DNA of 64,000 nucleotides from Cernens ardua (GCF_051251085.1 NZ_JBPCZH010000005.1:1-64000), one strand, 5' to 3'. Counted from the first letter of the stretch, positions 43,367 to 53,522 are shown. A program made the numbers and translations. Notes: generated by a model from the sequence alone, not told the origin.

Positions 43367-44431
43367 ATGTCTACCCTTTCCGGACGTTTGCCATTGCCAC
43401 GTATGCCTCATCCTTGCGCGACGTTGCGTCGAAATATCAAGCGTTGTCTTCTTGTGTGTCTCCTGCTTCCGTTGGGAATGGGATACACGGCCTTTGCCTA
43501 TGCAGACACCGTACTGACCAACGCATCGTTTGATGTTTCCCGTGAGCTCTATAAAGCGCTTAATCCCCCTTTTATCGCACAATGGGATAAATCCCATGGG
43601 GGGCAACTCTCCATCGTGCAATCACATGCAGGTTCTTCAGCACAGGCCAGATCTGTCATTGAAGGGTTGAATGCCGATGTGGTGACCTTTAATCAGGCCA
43701 GTGATATTGACATGATTGCGCAGGCAGGATTGATCGATTCTCATTGGCAGCAACGATTACCTCATCAGTCATCCCCCTATTATTCGACGATGGCCTTTCT
43801 TGTTCGCAAGGGGAACCCGAAACACATAAAAACCTGGCAGGATCTAGCGCAGAAAGGAGTGAGTCTGGTCTTCCCGAATCCCAAAACGTCAGGGAATGGG
43901 CGCTATACCTATTTGGCTGCATGGGCTGCGGAACAGCAACAGGATCACAATGATGAGGCAACCACAGAAGCATTCATGCGCAAGTTCCTTGGCAATGTGA
44001 CCACGTTTGACAATGGTGGTCGTGGTGCTACCACCTCCTTTGTTGAGCATGGGGTCGGCGATGTGCTGATCAGTTTTGAATCAGAAATAGACAGTCTGGC
44101 AAAACAGCACCCCGGGCAGTACGACGTCATTATTCCAACGGTGGATATTCTGGCTGAGATGCCCGTGACATGGGTAGATGCCAATGTTGAGCGCAATCAT
44201 AGTCAGGTATTGGCACAGGCCTATCTCCACTATCTTTACACGCCCTTGGCACAGAAAATTATCGCTGAACATTACTATCGTGTGAGCGATCCCACTGTAG
44301 CCAGGCAATTTGCTCATCAGTTCCCGGCTACTCACTTGCTCTCTATCAACAAAGTATTCGGTAGTTGGAATAGCATATTGAAAACCCACTTTTCCTCGGG
44401 TGGCAAGTTGGATCAATTGGAGCAGCCATGA
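43367..44431 (+). CDS. cysP: periplasmic thiosulfate/sulfate-binding protein
   Basis: A 354-residue precursor that delivers sulfate and thiosulfate to CysTWA. A signal peptide of about 45 residues, with an unusually long charged N-region, ends near FAYA. The mature part, DTVLTNASFDVSRELYKALNPPF, SHAGSSAQARSVIEGLNADVVTFNQ and FPNPKTSGNGRYTYLAAW, tracks E. coli CysP closely. The start is unclear: ATG 43367 has GGAG 11 bases upstream, while the in-frame ATGs at 43334 and 43403 have no site. It is the first gene of the sulfate cluster; a CysB site should be upstream but was not identified. Confidence 0.92.
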   Translation: MSTLSGRLPLPRMPHPCATLRRNIKRCLLVCLLLPLGMGYTAFAYADTVLTNASFDVSRELYKALNPPFIAQWDKSHGGQLSIVQSHAGSSAQARSVIEGLNADVVTFNQASDIDMIAQAGLIDSHWQQRLPHQSSPYYSTMAFLVRKGNPKHIKTWQDLAQKGVSLVFPNPKTSGNGRYTYLAAWAAEQQQDHNDEATTEAFMRKFLGNVTTFDNGGRGATTSFVEHGVGDVLISFESEIDSLAKQHPGQYDVIIPTVDILAEMPVTWVDANVERNHSQVLAQAYLHYLYTPLAQKIIAEHYYRVSDPTVARQFAHQFPATHLLSINKVFGSWNSILKTHFSSGGKLDQLEQP

Positions 44432-44447
44432 TGCGGGGGACTCTCCT

Positions 44448-45266
44448 TTGAAGAAGCGCCGAATACTTCCCGGGTTTGGCCTGTCGCTCGGTATCAGCCT
44501 GACCTATGTATGCATTATTCTTCTTTTACCAATAGGCAGTTTGATCGGGCAGCTCTCCCATTTGAGCTGGGCATCCTATTGGTCAGTGATTACAGATCCT
44601 CGAAATCTGGCAAGTTATTGGGTGACTCTTTCCAGTGCGGGAAGTGCGGCGTTGTTCAATATGGTCTTTGGTTTATTGGCTGCCTGGGTATTGGTACGTT
44701 ACCAGTTCCCGGGGAAACGCGTGTTGGATGCACTGATAGATCTTCCCTTCGCACTTCCGACAGCTGTAGCCGGAATTACGCTTTCTACGCTTTATTCAAC
44801 ACATGGCGCGATAGGACATTGGCTCGGCTTCAAGGTGGCTTACGCCTGGTGGGGAATTGTCGTGGCGATGTCATTCACCAGTATTCCTTTTGTAGTGAGG
44901 AATGTGCAGCCTGTGCTGGAAGAGTTGCCACATAGTGTTGATGAAGCCGCCATTACCCTGGGCGCCAGTAATTTCCACGCTTTCCGTAAAGTCATTTTTC
45001 CTTTTATCTGGCCTGCTTTATTGACGGGCACGGCATTGGCCTTTGCGCGTTGCCTGGGGGAATACGGTGCCGTCATCTTTATTGCAGGTAATTTGCCCTA
45101 CAAAACCGAAGTCACCTCATTGATGATCGTCACGCGATTGCAGGAGTTCGACTACCCCGGCGCATCGGCCATTGCGTCTATCGTATTGCTGGCCTCTTTG
45201 GTGCTTTTGCTGCTCATTAATAGCTATCAGGCCCGTTTTTTTCACCGAATTCATGGCAATCGTTAG
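44448..45266 (+). CDS. cysT: sulfate/thiosulfate ABC transporter permease CysT
   Basis: A 272-residue inner-membrane subunit (E. coli CysU 277) with about six helices. The EAA loop is VDEAAITLGASNFHAFRKVIFPFIWPA. LPFALPTAVAGITLSTLY is typical of sulfate permeases. I prefer TTG 44448, with GGGGGA upstream, which leaves 16 bases after cysP; the GTG at 44400 would overlap cysP. It works as a heterodimer with CysW. Confidence 0.93.
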   Translation: MKKRRILPGFGLSLGISLTYVCIILLLPIGSLIGQLSHLSWASYWSVITDPRNLASYWVTLSSAGSAALFNMVFGLLAAWVLVRYQFPGKRVLDALIDLPFALPTAVAGITLSTLYSTHGAIGHWLGFKVAYAWWGIVVAMSFTSIPFVVRNVQPVLEELPHSVDEAAITLGASNFHAFRKVIFPFIWPALLTGTALAFARCLGEYGAVIFIAGNLPYKTEVTSLMIVTRLQEFDYPGASAIASIVLLASLVLLLLINSYQARFFHRIHGNR

Positions 45267-45373
45267 GGGGCTGGTTGTGATGAAAAAAGCGATTGCTACA
45301 AGAAATAGCGAACGGTGGTTTGCATATGACAGGGCGACTTACAGTGCTGGAATGATCAGTATGGGAGATGGCT

Positions 45374-46222
45374 ATGTATCGAGTTGGTGATTCCGTTGGG
45401 GTGCGTCGGACACTCATAGGGCTATTGATTGTATTGTCTCTGCTGGTGTTGGTGGCGCCTCTGCTGGAGATTGTGCATCAAGCATTTTCTTCCGGAATAC
45501 ACGGTTTTATTACGAACCTGTGCAATACCTATACCGTCAAGGCTGTATTACTGACGTTGTTGATTGCCTGTATCACGGTTCCAGTCAATATCGTGTTTGG
45601 CATCGTGTTTTCATGGTTGATTACGCGGTTCGAATTTCCCGGGCGGCGTATTCTTCAAACATTGATTGATATTCCATTTGCGGTTTCCCCCGTTATCGCA
45701 GGCCTTGTGTATCTGTTGCTTTATGGCCGTAACGGCTGGTTGGGGCATTGGCTGGATCTTCACAATATCCAATTGATGTTTGCGTGGCCGGGCATGGTGT
45801 TGGTGACGATATTTGTTACCTGCCCCTTCGTTGCGCGTGAACTGATCCCGCTGATGCAGGCACAGGGAGTGCGTGAAGAGGAGGCGGCCGTGAGTCTGGG
45901 GGCACGCGGATGGACGTTATTTCGGCGCATCACCTTGCCTAATATCCGCCTTGGCCTGATTTATGGCGTCATTCTGACCAATGCACGCGCAATGGGGGAG
46001 TTTGGTGCGGTATCCGTGGTCTCTGGCATGATCAACGGCGTCACTATTAGCCTACCTCTTCAGGTGGATCAGCTGTATCAGGACTACAACACTGTCGGGT
46101 CATTCGTTTCTGCACTGCTATTAGCGGTGTTGGCGGTTATTACACTCTTTATTCGTGCTTTTCTGGATCATTGGCAACAGCGCCGGCTTGTTGTTGAGAG
46201 CAATGATGATAGAAATGCCTGA
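45374..46222 (+). CDS. cysW: sulfate/thiosulfate ABC transporter permease CysW
   Basis: A 282-residue inner-membrane subunit with about six helices. IDIPFAVSPVIAGLVYLLLYG and the EAA loop REEEAAVSLGARGWTLFRRITLPNI match CysW. GGGAG stands 6 bases before ATG 45374; another ATG two codons earlier is too close to it. The gap to cysT is 107 bases and holds a 36-codon open frame that overlaps the cysW start (see findings). Confidence 0.93.
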   Translation: MYRVGDSVGVRRTLIGLLIVLSLLVLVAPLLEIVHQAFSSGIHGFITNLCNTYTVKAVLLTLLIACITVPVNIVFGIVFSWLITRFEFPGRRILQTLIDIPFAVSPVIAGLVYLLLYGRNGWLGHWLDLHNIQLMFAWPGMVLVTIFVTCPFVARELIPLMQAQGVREEEAAVSLGARGWTLFRRITLPNIRLGLIYGVILTNARAMGEFGAVSVVSGMINGVTISLPLQVDQLYQDYNTVGSFVSALLLAVLAVITLFIRAFLDHWQQRRLVVESNDDRNA

Positions 46223-46359
46223 TGTCAGGATAAACATTGTGTCTGGAGAGCAACGCCAGAGCGGCGTGAATATTAATGCCCATGGTAGTGGATAGCTCCC
46301 CCCTTTAGCGTTCATTCAAGCCCGTTTATTCGATACTTATTGCGAGTCAGGATGTTGTC

Positions 46360-47463
46360 ATGAGTATTACTGTTGATCAGGTTGCGCGCCATTACGGCCG
46401 AACGACAGCGTTACAGTCCAGTTCCCTGAAAATTCACGAAGGTGAAATGGTGGGGCTGTTGGGGCCGTCGGGCTCGGGCAAAACTACGTTGCTGCGTATT
46501 ATCGCCGGGTTGGAAACGCCTTCACAGGGGCGTATTACCTTTGGCGATAAAGAGGTGACCCATCTACACCCGCGGTATCGTCGGGTAGGTTTCATGTTTC
46601 AGGACTACGCATTGTTCAAGCACATGAACGTATTTGAAAACATTGCGTTTGGCTTGAAAGCACGTCCCAGAAAGCACAGGCCTTCTGCCCATGAAATCAA
46701 ACAACAGGTGAATGAGTTGCTTGAGCGTATGCAGCTGACACCGTTTGCCAAACGCCTGCCAGCACAATTGTCCGGAGGCCAGCAGCAACGTGTAGCACTG
46801 GCACGTGCACTGGCGATAAAACCGGATGTATTGCTGATGGATGAACCTTTTGGCGCGTTGGACGCCAAGGTACGTATTGAATTGCGTCGTTGGCTGAAGC
46901 AATTGCATCAGGAGCTGGGCTTTACCTGTATTTTTGTGACCCATGATCAGGAAGAAGCATTGGAGCTTTCGGATCGGGTAGTGGTGATGAGCCAGGGGCG
47001 TATCGAGCAAATCGCTAGCCCTGATGAGCTTTACCGAGCCCCGAAGAATCGATTTGTGTATGACTTTCTAGGGGCCTCCAACTCCCTGAAAGGGGAGCTG
47101 AGGGCGAATCGCCTTCAGGTGAATAAAGAGCTGGCATTGCAAGTGGAAAGTACGGCTGTGGAAAGTACAGCCGATAGCGACGTTGAACTCCTCTGCCGCC
47201 CCTATGATGTTGCATTGGCACGTGAGCCGATCGTGGGCCACTCTCTCCCTTTTCGCATTAGTACGATCACCCATGTAGGCCCCGCCGTGGATGTGGAGCT
47301 CTCTGCCTCGTGGAGCGATGCGCACTGGCACGCAGCGTTATCTCACCTTGATTTGATAAAGGAGGGCTGGACGGTAGGGGATCGTTGCCATGGTATACCT
47401 CATACTCTTTTCAGAGTCGGGGAAAAAGGGCAACTGCATCAATTGGACATAGCTTCGGCGTAA
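46360..47463 (+). CDS. cysA: sulfate/thiosulfate ABC transporter ATP-binding protein CysA
   Basis: A 367-residue cytoplasmic ATPase that drives sulfate import. It shows Walker A GPSGSGKTT (about 35-43), Q-loop MFQDYALF, signature LSGGQQQRVALARA, Walker B VLLMDEPFGALD and the switch VTHDQEEALELSD. The C-terminal ~130 residues form the TOBE-like regulatory domain. It is the fourth gene of the locus, 137 bases after cysW. Confidence 0.95.
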   Translation: MSITVDQVARHYGRTTALQSSSLKIHEGEMVGLLGPSGSGKTTLLRIIAGLETPSQGRITFGDKEVTHLHPRYRRVGFMFQDYALFKHMNVFENIAFGLKARPRKHRPSAHEIKQQVNELLERMQLTPFAKRLPAQLSGGQQQRVALARALAIKPDVLLMDEPFGALDAKVRIELRRWLKQLHQELGFTCIFVTHDQEEALELSDRVVVMSQGRIEQIASPDELYRAPKNRFVYDFLGASNSLKGELRANRLQVNKELALQVESTAVESTADSDVELLCRPYDVALAREPIVGHSLPFRISTITHVGPAVDVELSASWSDAHWHAALSHLDLIKEGWTVGDRCHGIPHTLFRVGEKGQLHQLDIASA

Positions 47464-47663
47464 TCACTGAGCGGTCAATATGCAGCACATCTTTGCCTTA
47501 TTATTGAAGTGGCCGTGTAGAGAGGTGTAGTGAAGCTTCCTGTTTTTATACCAAAACGGAATTTCAAAGAGAGGTTTTAATATTTTTACAGACATTTAAA
47601 ACCGCCTATTATCCCGATTTATACAAGAATGGATGCTGATATCCTCAAACAGGGAGCAGGGAC

Positions 47664-48728
47664 ATGAACCTACGCCATTTGATCGCTTCTCTTACCGCTG
47701 CGTCGTCGCTGGTGATTTCTGTTGCTGCTCATGCGGCGACGTTCTCATTATTGAATGTCTCTTATGACCCGACGAGAGAGCTTTATCAACAATACAACAG
47801 TGCATTTACCCAATGGTATCAGCACAAAACCGGCGATACCGTCAATATTCAGCAAAGTAACGGTGGTTCGGGAAGCCAGTCCCGCAGCGTCATTGAAGGG
47901 GTGCCGGCGGATGTGGTAACGCTTGCGCTAGCCTACGATATTGATGCCATCGCTGATCGCAATGCCGGCGTTCCCAAAAATTGGCAGCACTTGTTACCGG
48001 ATAACTCATCCCCCTATACCTCTACCATCGTCTTTTTGGTACGCAAGGGAAATCCCAAGCATATTCATGATTGGGGGGATCTCATAAAACCTGGCGTATC
48101 TGTGATTACTCCAAACCCGAAAACCTCGGGTGGGGCACGGTGGAATTTCCTTGCAGCGTGGGCGTGGGCGCTCAAACAGAAACTGGGTAATCTAGACAAA
48201 CTGCATGACCCGAAATATGCAGATCAGGTGAAGGACGCTCAGGCATACGCGCGTCAGTATGTGACGCAATTGTTCAAGCATGCTTCCGTTCTTGATAGCG
48301 GTGCACGTGGTTCGACCAATACCTTTGTACAGAATGGGCAAGGGGATGTGCTGATTGCGTGGGAAAGCGATGCGCTTTTGGCCAGCAAGAAATTGAGCAA
48401 GGGGAATGTAGAAGTGATCGTTCCCAGCCTAAGTATTCTGACCGAACCTCCGGTTGCTGTGGTGAAGGGTAACGTAGAACATAAAGGTGCCGCGGCGGTT
48501 AAAGCAGCGGATGCTTATCTCCAGCATCTTTATTCCCCACAGGGGCAGACGATTATTGCTGAAAACTACTATCGTCCCCGTAATACCAAAGGCGTGCCGG
48601 AAAAAGACCTGAGTGTGTTCCCCAAACTGAATCTGGTGACGGTAGACGGCATCTTTGGGGGGTGGCAAAAAGCACAGAAGACCTACTTCGCTAATGGTGG
48701 TGTATTCGATCAGATTGAAGGGCGATAA
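47664..48728 (+). CDS. sbp: periplasmic sulfate-binding protein Sbp
   Basis: A 354-residue precursor with a signal peptide (about 1-24, ending AHAA). The mature N-terminus, TFSLLNVSYDPTRELYQQYNSAF, the sulfate-binding SNGGSGSQSRSVIEG loop and ADVVTLALAYDIDAIADR match Sbp more than CysP. It is 200 bases downstream of cysA with its own leader (CAGGGAGCAGG before the ATG), so it may be transcribed separately. It shares CysTWA with CysP. A terminator follows. Confidence 0.93.
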   Translation: MNLRHLIASLTAASSLVISVAAHAATFSLLNVSYDPTRELYQQYNSAFTQWYQHKTGDTVNIQQSNGGSGSQSRSVIEGVPADVVTLALAYDIDAIADRNAGVPKNWQHLLPDNSSPYTSTIVFLVRKGNPKHIHDWGDLIKPGVSVITPNPKTSGGARWNFLAAWAWALKQKLGNLDKLHDPKYADQVKDAQAYARQYVTQLFKHASVLDSGARGSTNTFVQNGQGDVLIAWESDALLASKKLSKGNVEVIVPSLSILTEPPVAVVKGNVEHKGAAAVKAADAYLQHLYSPQGQTIIAENYYRPRNTKGVPEKDLSVFPKLNLVTVDGIFGGWQKAQKTYFANGGVFDQIEGR

Positions 48729-48774
48729 GATCCGCTCCCTTTATTCCATGTCTTGAAGGCTGCGATACTCTAGC

Positions 48775-48806
48775 GCCCCGGTTTCTTAAGGAGATCGGGG
48801 CTTTTT
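48775..48806 (+). terminator. rho-independent terminator after sbp
   Basis: GCCCCG (48775-48780) pairs with CGGGGC (48796-48801), with further partial pairing inside, and TTTTT follows at 48802-48806. Confidence 0.88.
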
Positions 48807-48871
48807 GCATGAAACGGTACATATTGGATACAAGGGGGGGGAAATGATCAGGGATAAGGGTGTCAGCCCTA

Positions 48872-49345
48872 TCATTTGTTCAAGAATGTCGCCACTGCTG
48901 CATAATCATAAGTGGTTAATTCAAGGCAATTTTCATCGGGATCCATGAAGTATATCGACCATGCGACGTCATGATCTACGATATCTGCTGTGCCGGTGAT
49001 GAGCGTTTTCGTTCGTGTCCCGACTAATCCATATTCAGGCATCTGATGTACAAATGTTATGAATTCAGTGCCTGACACTCGGAAAGCGATGGTATTGTCT
49101 CGTGAACGGGGATTTTTCGGACGAACAACATCGTCCCATTGAAAAAGAGCCAGTGCCGGTTGGTCATCAATTGTTGCCAATATCCATGGCCCATGCTTGT
49201 TATCTCCCCACTGAGCCAGTTTTTTGCACTGTACGAGCCCTAATACCTGTTCGTACCATTTCGCTGATGCGGCTCTATCCGTCACTTCGATATGAACATG
49301 ATCCACGCCATCTACATTCACTGTGTACACCTCTCTTGAGGACAT
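48872..49345 (-). CDS. VOC-family (glyoxalase-fold) metalloprotein
   Basis: A 157-residue VOC protein with two beta-alpha-beta-beta-beta modules. VDHVHIEVTDRAASAKWYEQVLGL (about 13-36) starts module 1 with the metal-ligand His. The second module ends IYFMDPDENCLELTTYDY, where the Glu of CLEL is the expected last ligand. Members include glyoxalase, dioxygenases and antibiotic-binding proteins; the function here is not assigned. It is divergent from glnE. Confidence 0.85.
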   Translation of the reverse strand: MSSREVYTVNVDGVDHVHIEVTDRAASAKWYEQVLGLVQCKKLAQWGDNKHGPWILATIDDQPALALFQWDDVVRPKNPRSRDNTIAFRVSGTEFITFVHQMPEYGLVGTRTKTLITGTADIVDHDVAWSIYFMDPDENCLELTTYDYAAVATFLNK

Positions 49346-49484
49346 TCTTTTTTATCACTATAGAGCTGAATGGCATTGGTGAGTAAGTTGGCTGCTACTT
49401 CAACACATCTACCCATAGAGTCCCAACGTATTTCGATCTATCCTGTGGGCTCACCCAGAGATTCATGGCGACGGGAGAAACACG

Positions 49485-52400
49485 TTGGCCGCCCAGAGTA
49501 ATGTCATTCCCACCCAGCTTCATGCTTTAGAGAAGGATACCAAGGCGCGCATAAGTGCATTATCGCTTCATCAGGCTATCCCTGACGCTGATGAGAAACT
49601 GCGAGCCGATCTGCTTCGTGTCTGCCTTGTTTCCGAATTTGTATTGTCGTCGTTAGAGCGTTATCCAGCGTTGCTGCCTCGCCTCTACGTACAACATTTT
49701 CTTCAGCATGCCCCAACGCCTGAGCAATTGACGACAACATTGAACGAAACACTGGAGCAATGTGACAGTGAAGAAGCATTCGAAGTTGCATTGCGACATT
49801 TCCGCCGAGAGCAAATGATTGGCATCCTCTGGCGCGACCTATGCAGGAACACAAGTGATGTCCGTTCGGCATGGGATACCTCTCGGGCAGTGACACAACT
49901 GGCGGAGGTTATCCTTCAGCAGGCCATCAGCTGGCTACAGTTTTTTTATCAGCCTCGGTGGGGGCAGGCGGTCGATGAAGAGGGTCGGCCAATGTCATTG
50001 ATCGTGTTGGGAATGGGGAAATTTGGTGCGGGTGAGCTGAACCTGTCGTCCGATATTGACCTGATATTCGTCTATCGTCATGAAGGGAATACGCAGGGCG
50101 GGCGGCGTTCTCTTGCTCATCAGGAGTATTTTACCCGTATTGGTCAACGGTTGATTCACGCGCTGGATGCGCCATTGATGGAAGGCTTTGTCTTTCGAGT
50201 AGACATGCGTTTACGCCCGCTTGGGGAAGGCAGCCCTTTGGTCAGCAGTTTTGCCTCGATCAACCGTTACTATCAGGAGCAGGGACGTGAATGGGAACGC
50301 TTTGCTCTGTTGAAAGCACGCCCTGTGGCAGGTGATATAGCAGCGGGTTACCAGTTGCTGGACGAGATCAGGCCCTTTGTATACCGCCGTTATGTGGATT
50401 TTGGTGCGATCCAGTCCCTGCGTGACATGAAAATCATGATCAACCGTGAGGTCAGGCGGCGAGGGCTGGAACAAAATATTAAACTGGGCGCGGGTGGTAT
50501 CCGCGAAATCGAGTTCGTCGTGCAGGTGTTCCAGTTAATGCGTGGTGGGCGTGATACGGAACTTCAAACCCCGTCGCTTCAACTGGCGATGAAGCAAATA
50601 GAACGATTAGACCTGTTACCGCCCGCCAGTATTGACCAGTTGCAGAGTGATTACCTGCAGTTGCGGGATATCGAACATGTTCTTCAAGGGATGAAAGATA
50701 CCCAGACTCAAACGCTACCCACTGATGATGAAGATCGTGAGCGCCTGGCCTATGCGCTGGGCTATGCTGATTGGGAGGCACTTGTAAGTAATCTCGCCCC
50801 CTTGCGGGCACGCGTCCACGATATATTCGAGTCTATCATTAGTGCCGAAGAAGATGATGATACATCTACCATCAGCGATTCATTACTAGACTGGTATGCG
50901 CTTTGGCGGGGCGAATTGGAAGAAAATGAGGCCTTGGCATTGTTGGCAGCGCATCAGTTCGAATATCCGCAAAAGTGCTTAAAGCGTATTGAGGCGCTTA
51001 AATATTCGCGTCCGGCAAAAAACATGCAGCGTATCGGGCTGGAAAGGCTGGATGCATTGATGCCCGCGTTGCTGGATACACTCTCGACAGAGCATGTCGA
51101 AGCAAATGCTGAAAGTGTTCCTGCGAGCTCTTCGACGGACTTGAGTCCTTCAGCGCTCGCATTACGACGTCACTTTGTGCATCAGCCACCGGATATTGCG
51201 CTGGAAAGAGTGTTGACGCTGATCGAATCAGTGTTACGGCGTACGGCGTATCTTTCCCTTTTACGAGAGAGCGATTCCGCCCGCGTGTATTTGGTACGGT
51301 TGTGTGCTGCCAGCGCATGGATTGCGGATGAACTGACCCGCTATCCGATGTTGTTGGATGAACTTTTAACCCCCGCTGTACTATTCGATACACAAACACG
51401 GGAAAGCCTGACGGCCACCCTGGATCTGGAGCTTTTACGAATTCCTGAACAGGATGAAGAGGCGCAGTTGGAAGCCTTGCGGCGCTTCAAACATGCACAG
51501 GTATTGGGTGTTGCTGCTTCGGATCTGGCAGGTGCCCGGCCACTTATGCAGGTCAGTGATGTCCTGACCCTGATCGCTGAAGTGTTGCTTGAGCGCGTGG
51601 TGACACTGGCCTGGCGCAGTATGGTGGCGCGTTATGGTGAGCCCGCTGGGCTATCGCCGAGTGATATGCTGAATCCCTCCGGCTTTACGGTGATTGGATA
51701 TGGCAAACTGGGCGGTATAGAGCTGGGATATGGATCTGATCTTGATTTGGTATTTATTTACGATACTTCATCAAAGGGAATGACCAACGGCGCTCGATCG
51801 ATCGATAACACCAGTTTCTTTACGCGGCTAGGGCAGCGCATTATTCATCTGCTGACCGCCGTTACCCCCAGTGGTGTGCTATATGAGGTCGATATGCGCT
51901 TACGGCCTTCCGGCAATTCTGGGCTGTTGGTCAGTACCATTGAAGCGTTCGCCGAATATCAGCGGCATCAGGCATGGACATGGGAACATCAGGCGCTGGT
52001 ACGTGCACGTCCGGTGGCGGGTGATAGACAACTTGGATACCGCTTCGAGACATTACGCCAAGAGATACTGGCTCAACCTCGTGATAGGGCAGTATTACGC
52101 TCGGAGGTAGTGTCAATGCGTGAAAAAATGCGTCAGCATTTGGACAAAACAGCAGGGGAGACAGCGCACTTCGATATCAAACAGGGCATCGGCGGTATGA
52201 TTGATATCGAATTCATGAGCCAATATGCCGTATTGGCTTTTTCCGTAACGCATCCGGATCTTCTACGCTGGACGGATAACGTGCGGATTCTTGAGGTATT
52301 GGAAGAGGAAGGGCCGTGGCCCGGCATCGATGTGGTGTCGCTTCGGAATGCTTATTTGGCTTATCGCGATACCAGTCACTTCAATGCATTGGAGAAAAAG

Positions 52401-52490
52401 GGCAGTACCGTTGCGGAAAGCATGTTTTTATCTGAGCGAGCCTCGGTTATTCGATGTTGGCAGCGCTGGATGGTCGCATCGGATATATAA
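49485..52490 (+). CDS. glnE: bifunctional glutamine synthetase adenylyltransferase/deadenylylase
   Basis: A 1001-residue enzyme that adds AMP to, and removes it from, glutamine synthetase under control of PII. The N-terminal adenylyl-removase domain has GMGKFGAGELNLSSDIDLIF (about 173-192). The C-terminal adenylyltransferase domain has GYGKLGGIELGYGSDLDLVF (about 736-755). Both are nucleotidyltransferase GSxxxDxD motifs, the first with SSD. The linker is somewhat longer than in E. coli (946 residues). The start is TTG 49485, with GGGAG 7 bases upstream. It is convergent with the sugar-related gene at 52527. Confidence 0.96.
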   Translation: MAAQSNVIPTQLHALEKDTKARISALSLHQAIPDADEKLRADLLRVCLVSEFVLSSLERYPALLPRLYVQHFLQHAPTPEQLTTTLNETLEQCDSEEAFEVALRHFRREQMIGILWRDLCRNTSDVRSAWDTSRAVTQLAEVILQQAISWLQFFYQPRWGQAVDEEGRPMSLIVLGMGKFGAGELNLSSDIDLIFVYRHEGNTQGGRRSLAHQEYFTRIGQRLIHALDAPLMEGFVFRVDMRLRPLGEGSPLVSSFASINRYYQEQGREWERFALLKARPVAGDIAAGYQLLDEIRPFVYRRYVDFGAIQSLRDMKIMINREVRRRGLEQNIKLGAGGIREIEFVVQVFQLMRGGRDTELQTPSLQLAMKQIERLDLLPPASIDQLQSDYLQLRDIEHVLQGMKDTQTQTLPTDDEDRERLAYALGYADWEALVSNLAPLRARVHDIFESIISAEEDDDTSTISDSLLDWYALWRGELEENEALALLAAHQFEYPQKCLKRIEALKYSRPAKNMQRIGLERLDALMPALLDTLSTEHVEANAESVPASSSTDLSPSALALRRHFVHQPPDIALERVLTLIESVLRRTAYLSLLRESDSARVYLVRLCAASAWIADELTRYPMLLDELLTPAVLFDTQTRESLTATLDLELLRIPEQDEEAQLEALRRFKHAQVLGVAASDLAGARPLMQVSDVLTLIAEVLLERVVTLAWRSMVARYGEPAGLSPSDMLNPSGFTVIGYGKLGGIELGYGSDLDLVFIYDTSSKGMTNGARSIDNTSFFTRLGQRIIHLLTAVTPSGVLYEVDMRLRPSGNSGLLVSTIEAFAEYQRHQAWTWEHQALVRARPVAGDRQLGYRFETLRQEILAQPRDRAVLRSEVVSMREKMRQHLDKTAGETAHFDIKQGIGGMIDIEFMSQYAVLAFSVTHPDLLRWTDNVRILEVLEEEGPWPGIDVVSLRNAYLAYRDTSHFNALEKKGSTVAESMFLSERASVIRCWQRWMVASDI

Positions 52491-52526
52491 CGGCAAAGCC
52501 CAGTAAAGTTAAAGTCCGCCAACGCC

Positions 52527-53522
52527 TCATGTTTTCCGTTGTTTTTTCAACGCCCTGATGAAATCGATCCCAATTCGATGCAGTGACCCACGAATTTCCT
52601 GTTTGGTATCGATCAGAGTAATGGGAGGGAGGTGGATTTTTTCCCCTCTTGGACTTTTTTCGTCACGCTGGTCCACGCTCTCTACCGCGGATAGTGTATG
52701 GAAACCATCCACATAAGGTGCCGATTGTTGGGGGGATTTCAATAAAGGCCCTTGTGTGACAATTGGCATTTTATGATGAGTGGCAGCCTCGCCGCATGAG
52801 ATCATGTGCAAATTGTCCAAAGGGAAAGAAAGTAGCCGCAATGCGCCCCCATAGGTCCGTGTGCAATCCTGAGTCGGAAGAATCACCTGATTATCATGAA
52901 TAAACGGCGTACCGCCCATACGAGCACCGCCGCGATCATGATGAATGGGGCTCTCTGAAATATTCTTCCATGGGCCGAAAATGGAAGTGGACCTGGCCAG
53001 CATTAACGTACTGGTACGAGCCTCTTTGGGCGAAGGCAACGTATAAAAAAGCCACCACGACTCTTCAGCGTGAAGTAATGAGGCATCGATCCCTGCACAG
53101 GGAAATTCCACGTCTTCCATTCGCTCCCACTGCCACGGAAATTCTTTCGCCCGATAGAGTGTAAGGGCGCCCGATTTATATCCTTCAGGTAACATCCATA
53201 TTTCCCCCTCTGCTTCGACAATATAGGGGTATGAAAGATGCCAGGGCTCTTCAAGGACTACACGATGCTCCAGTTTGTTCAGATGACGATCCAGCAGGTA
53301 GACGACAATCACACCCTTGCGCGTTCGGTAATCATATAATTCAGCAAATACATAGAGCGTATTGTCACGCCATATACCGAAGGGGTCGGCCAGGAAGCAA
53401 AATGAGGTCTCTGCTTCCAGCCAGGTGATCCTGGCACTCTCCAGATAGGCCTGCTCAGCGACTTTGTCGATGGGAGCCGGAATAATACCGATACGCCAGA
53501 TTTCAGTTTCGAGGAGGCTCAT
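52527..53522 (-). CDS. beta-propeller protein, glucosamine inositolphosphorylceramide transferase N-domain-like
   Basis: A 331-residue protein with repeated propeller-like blades: FLADPFGIWRDNTLYVFAELYDY, SYPYIVEAEGEIWMLPEGYKSGALTLYRA, GIDASLLHAEESWWLFYTL, and GGTPFIHDNQVILPTQDCTRTYGGALRLLSF. This pattern is seen in the five-bladed GH43/GH32-like domain of GINT1-type transferases and in bacterial polysaccharide clusters. It lacks a signal peptide. The activity is unproven; sugar transfer or hydrolysis is likely. ATG 53522 has AAAGGA upstream. It follows the glycosyltransferase gene by 83 bases. Confidence 0.72.
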   Translation of the reverse strand: MSLLETEIWRIGIIPAPIDKVAEQAYLESARITWLEAETSFCFLADPFGIWRDNTLYVFAELYDYRTRKGVIVVYLLDRHLNKLEHRVVLEEPWHLSYPYIVEAEGEIWMLPEGYKSGALTLYRAKEFPWQWERMEDVEFPCAGIDASLLHAEESWWLFYTLPSPKEARTSTLMLARSTSIFGPWKNISESPIHHDRGGARMGGTPFIHDNQVILPTQDCTRTYGGALRLLSFPLDNLHMISCGEAATHHKMPIVTQGPLLKSPQQSAPYVDGFHTLSAVESVDQRDEKSPRGEKIHLPPITLIDTKQEIRGSLHRIGIDFIRALKKQRKT

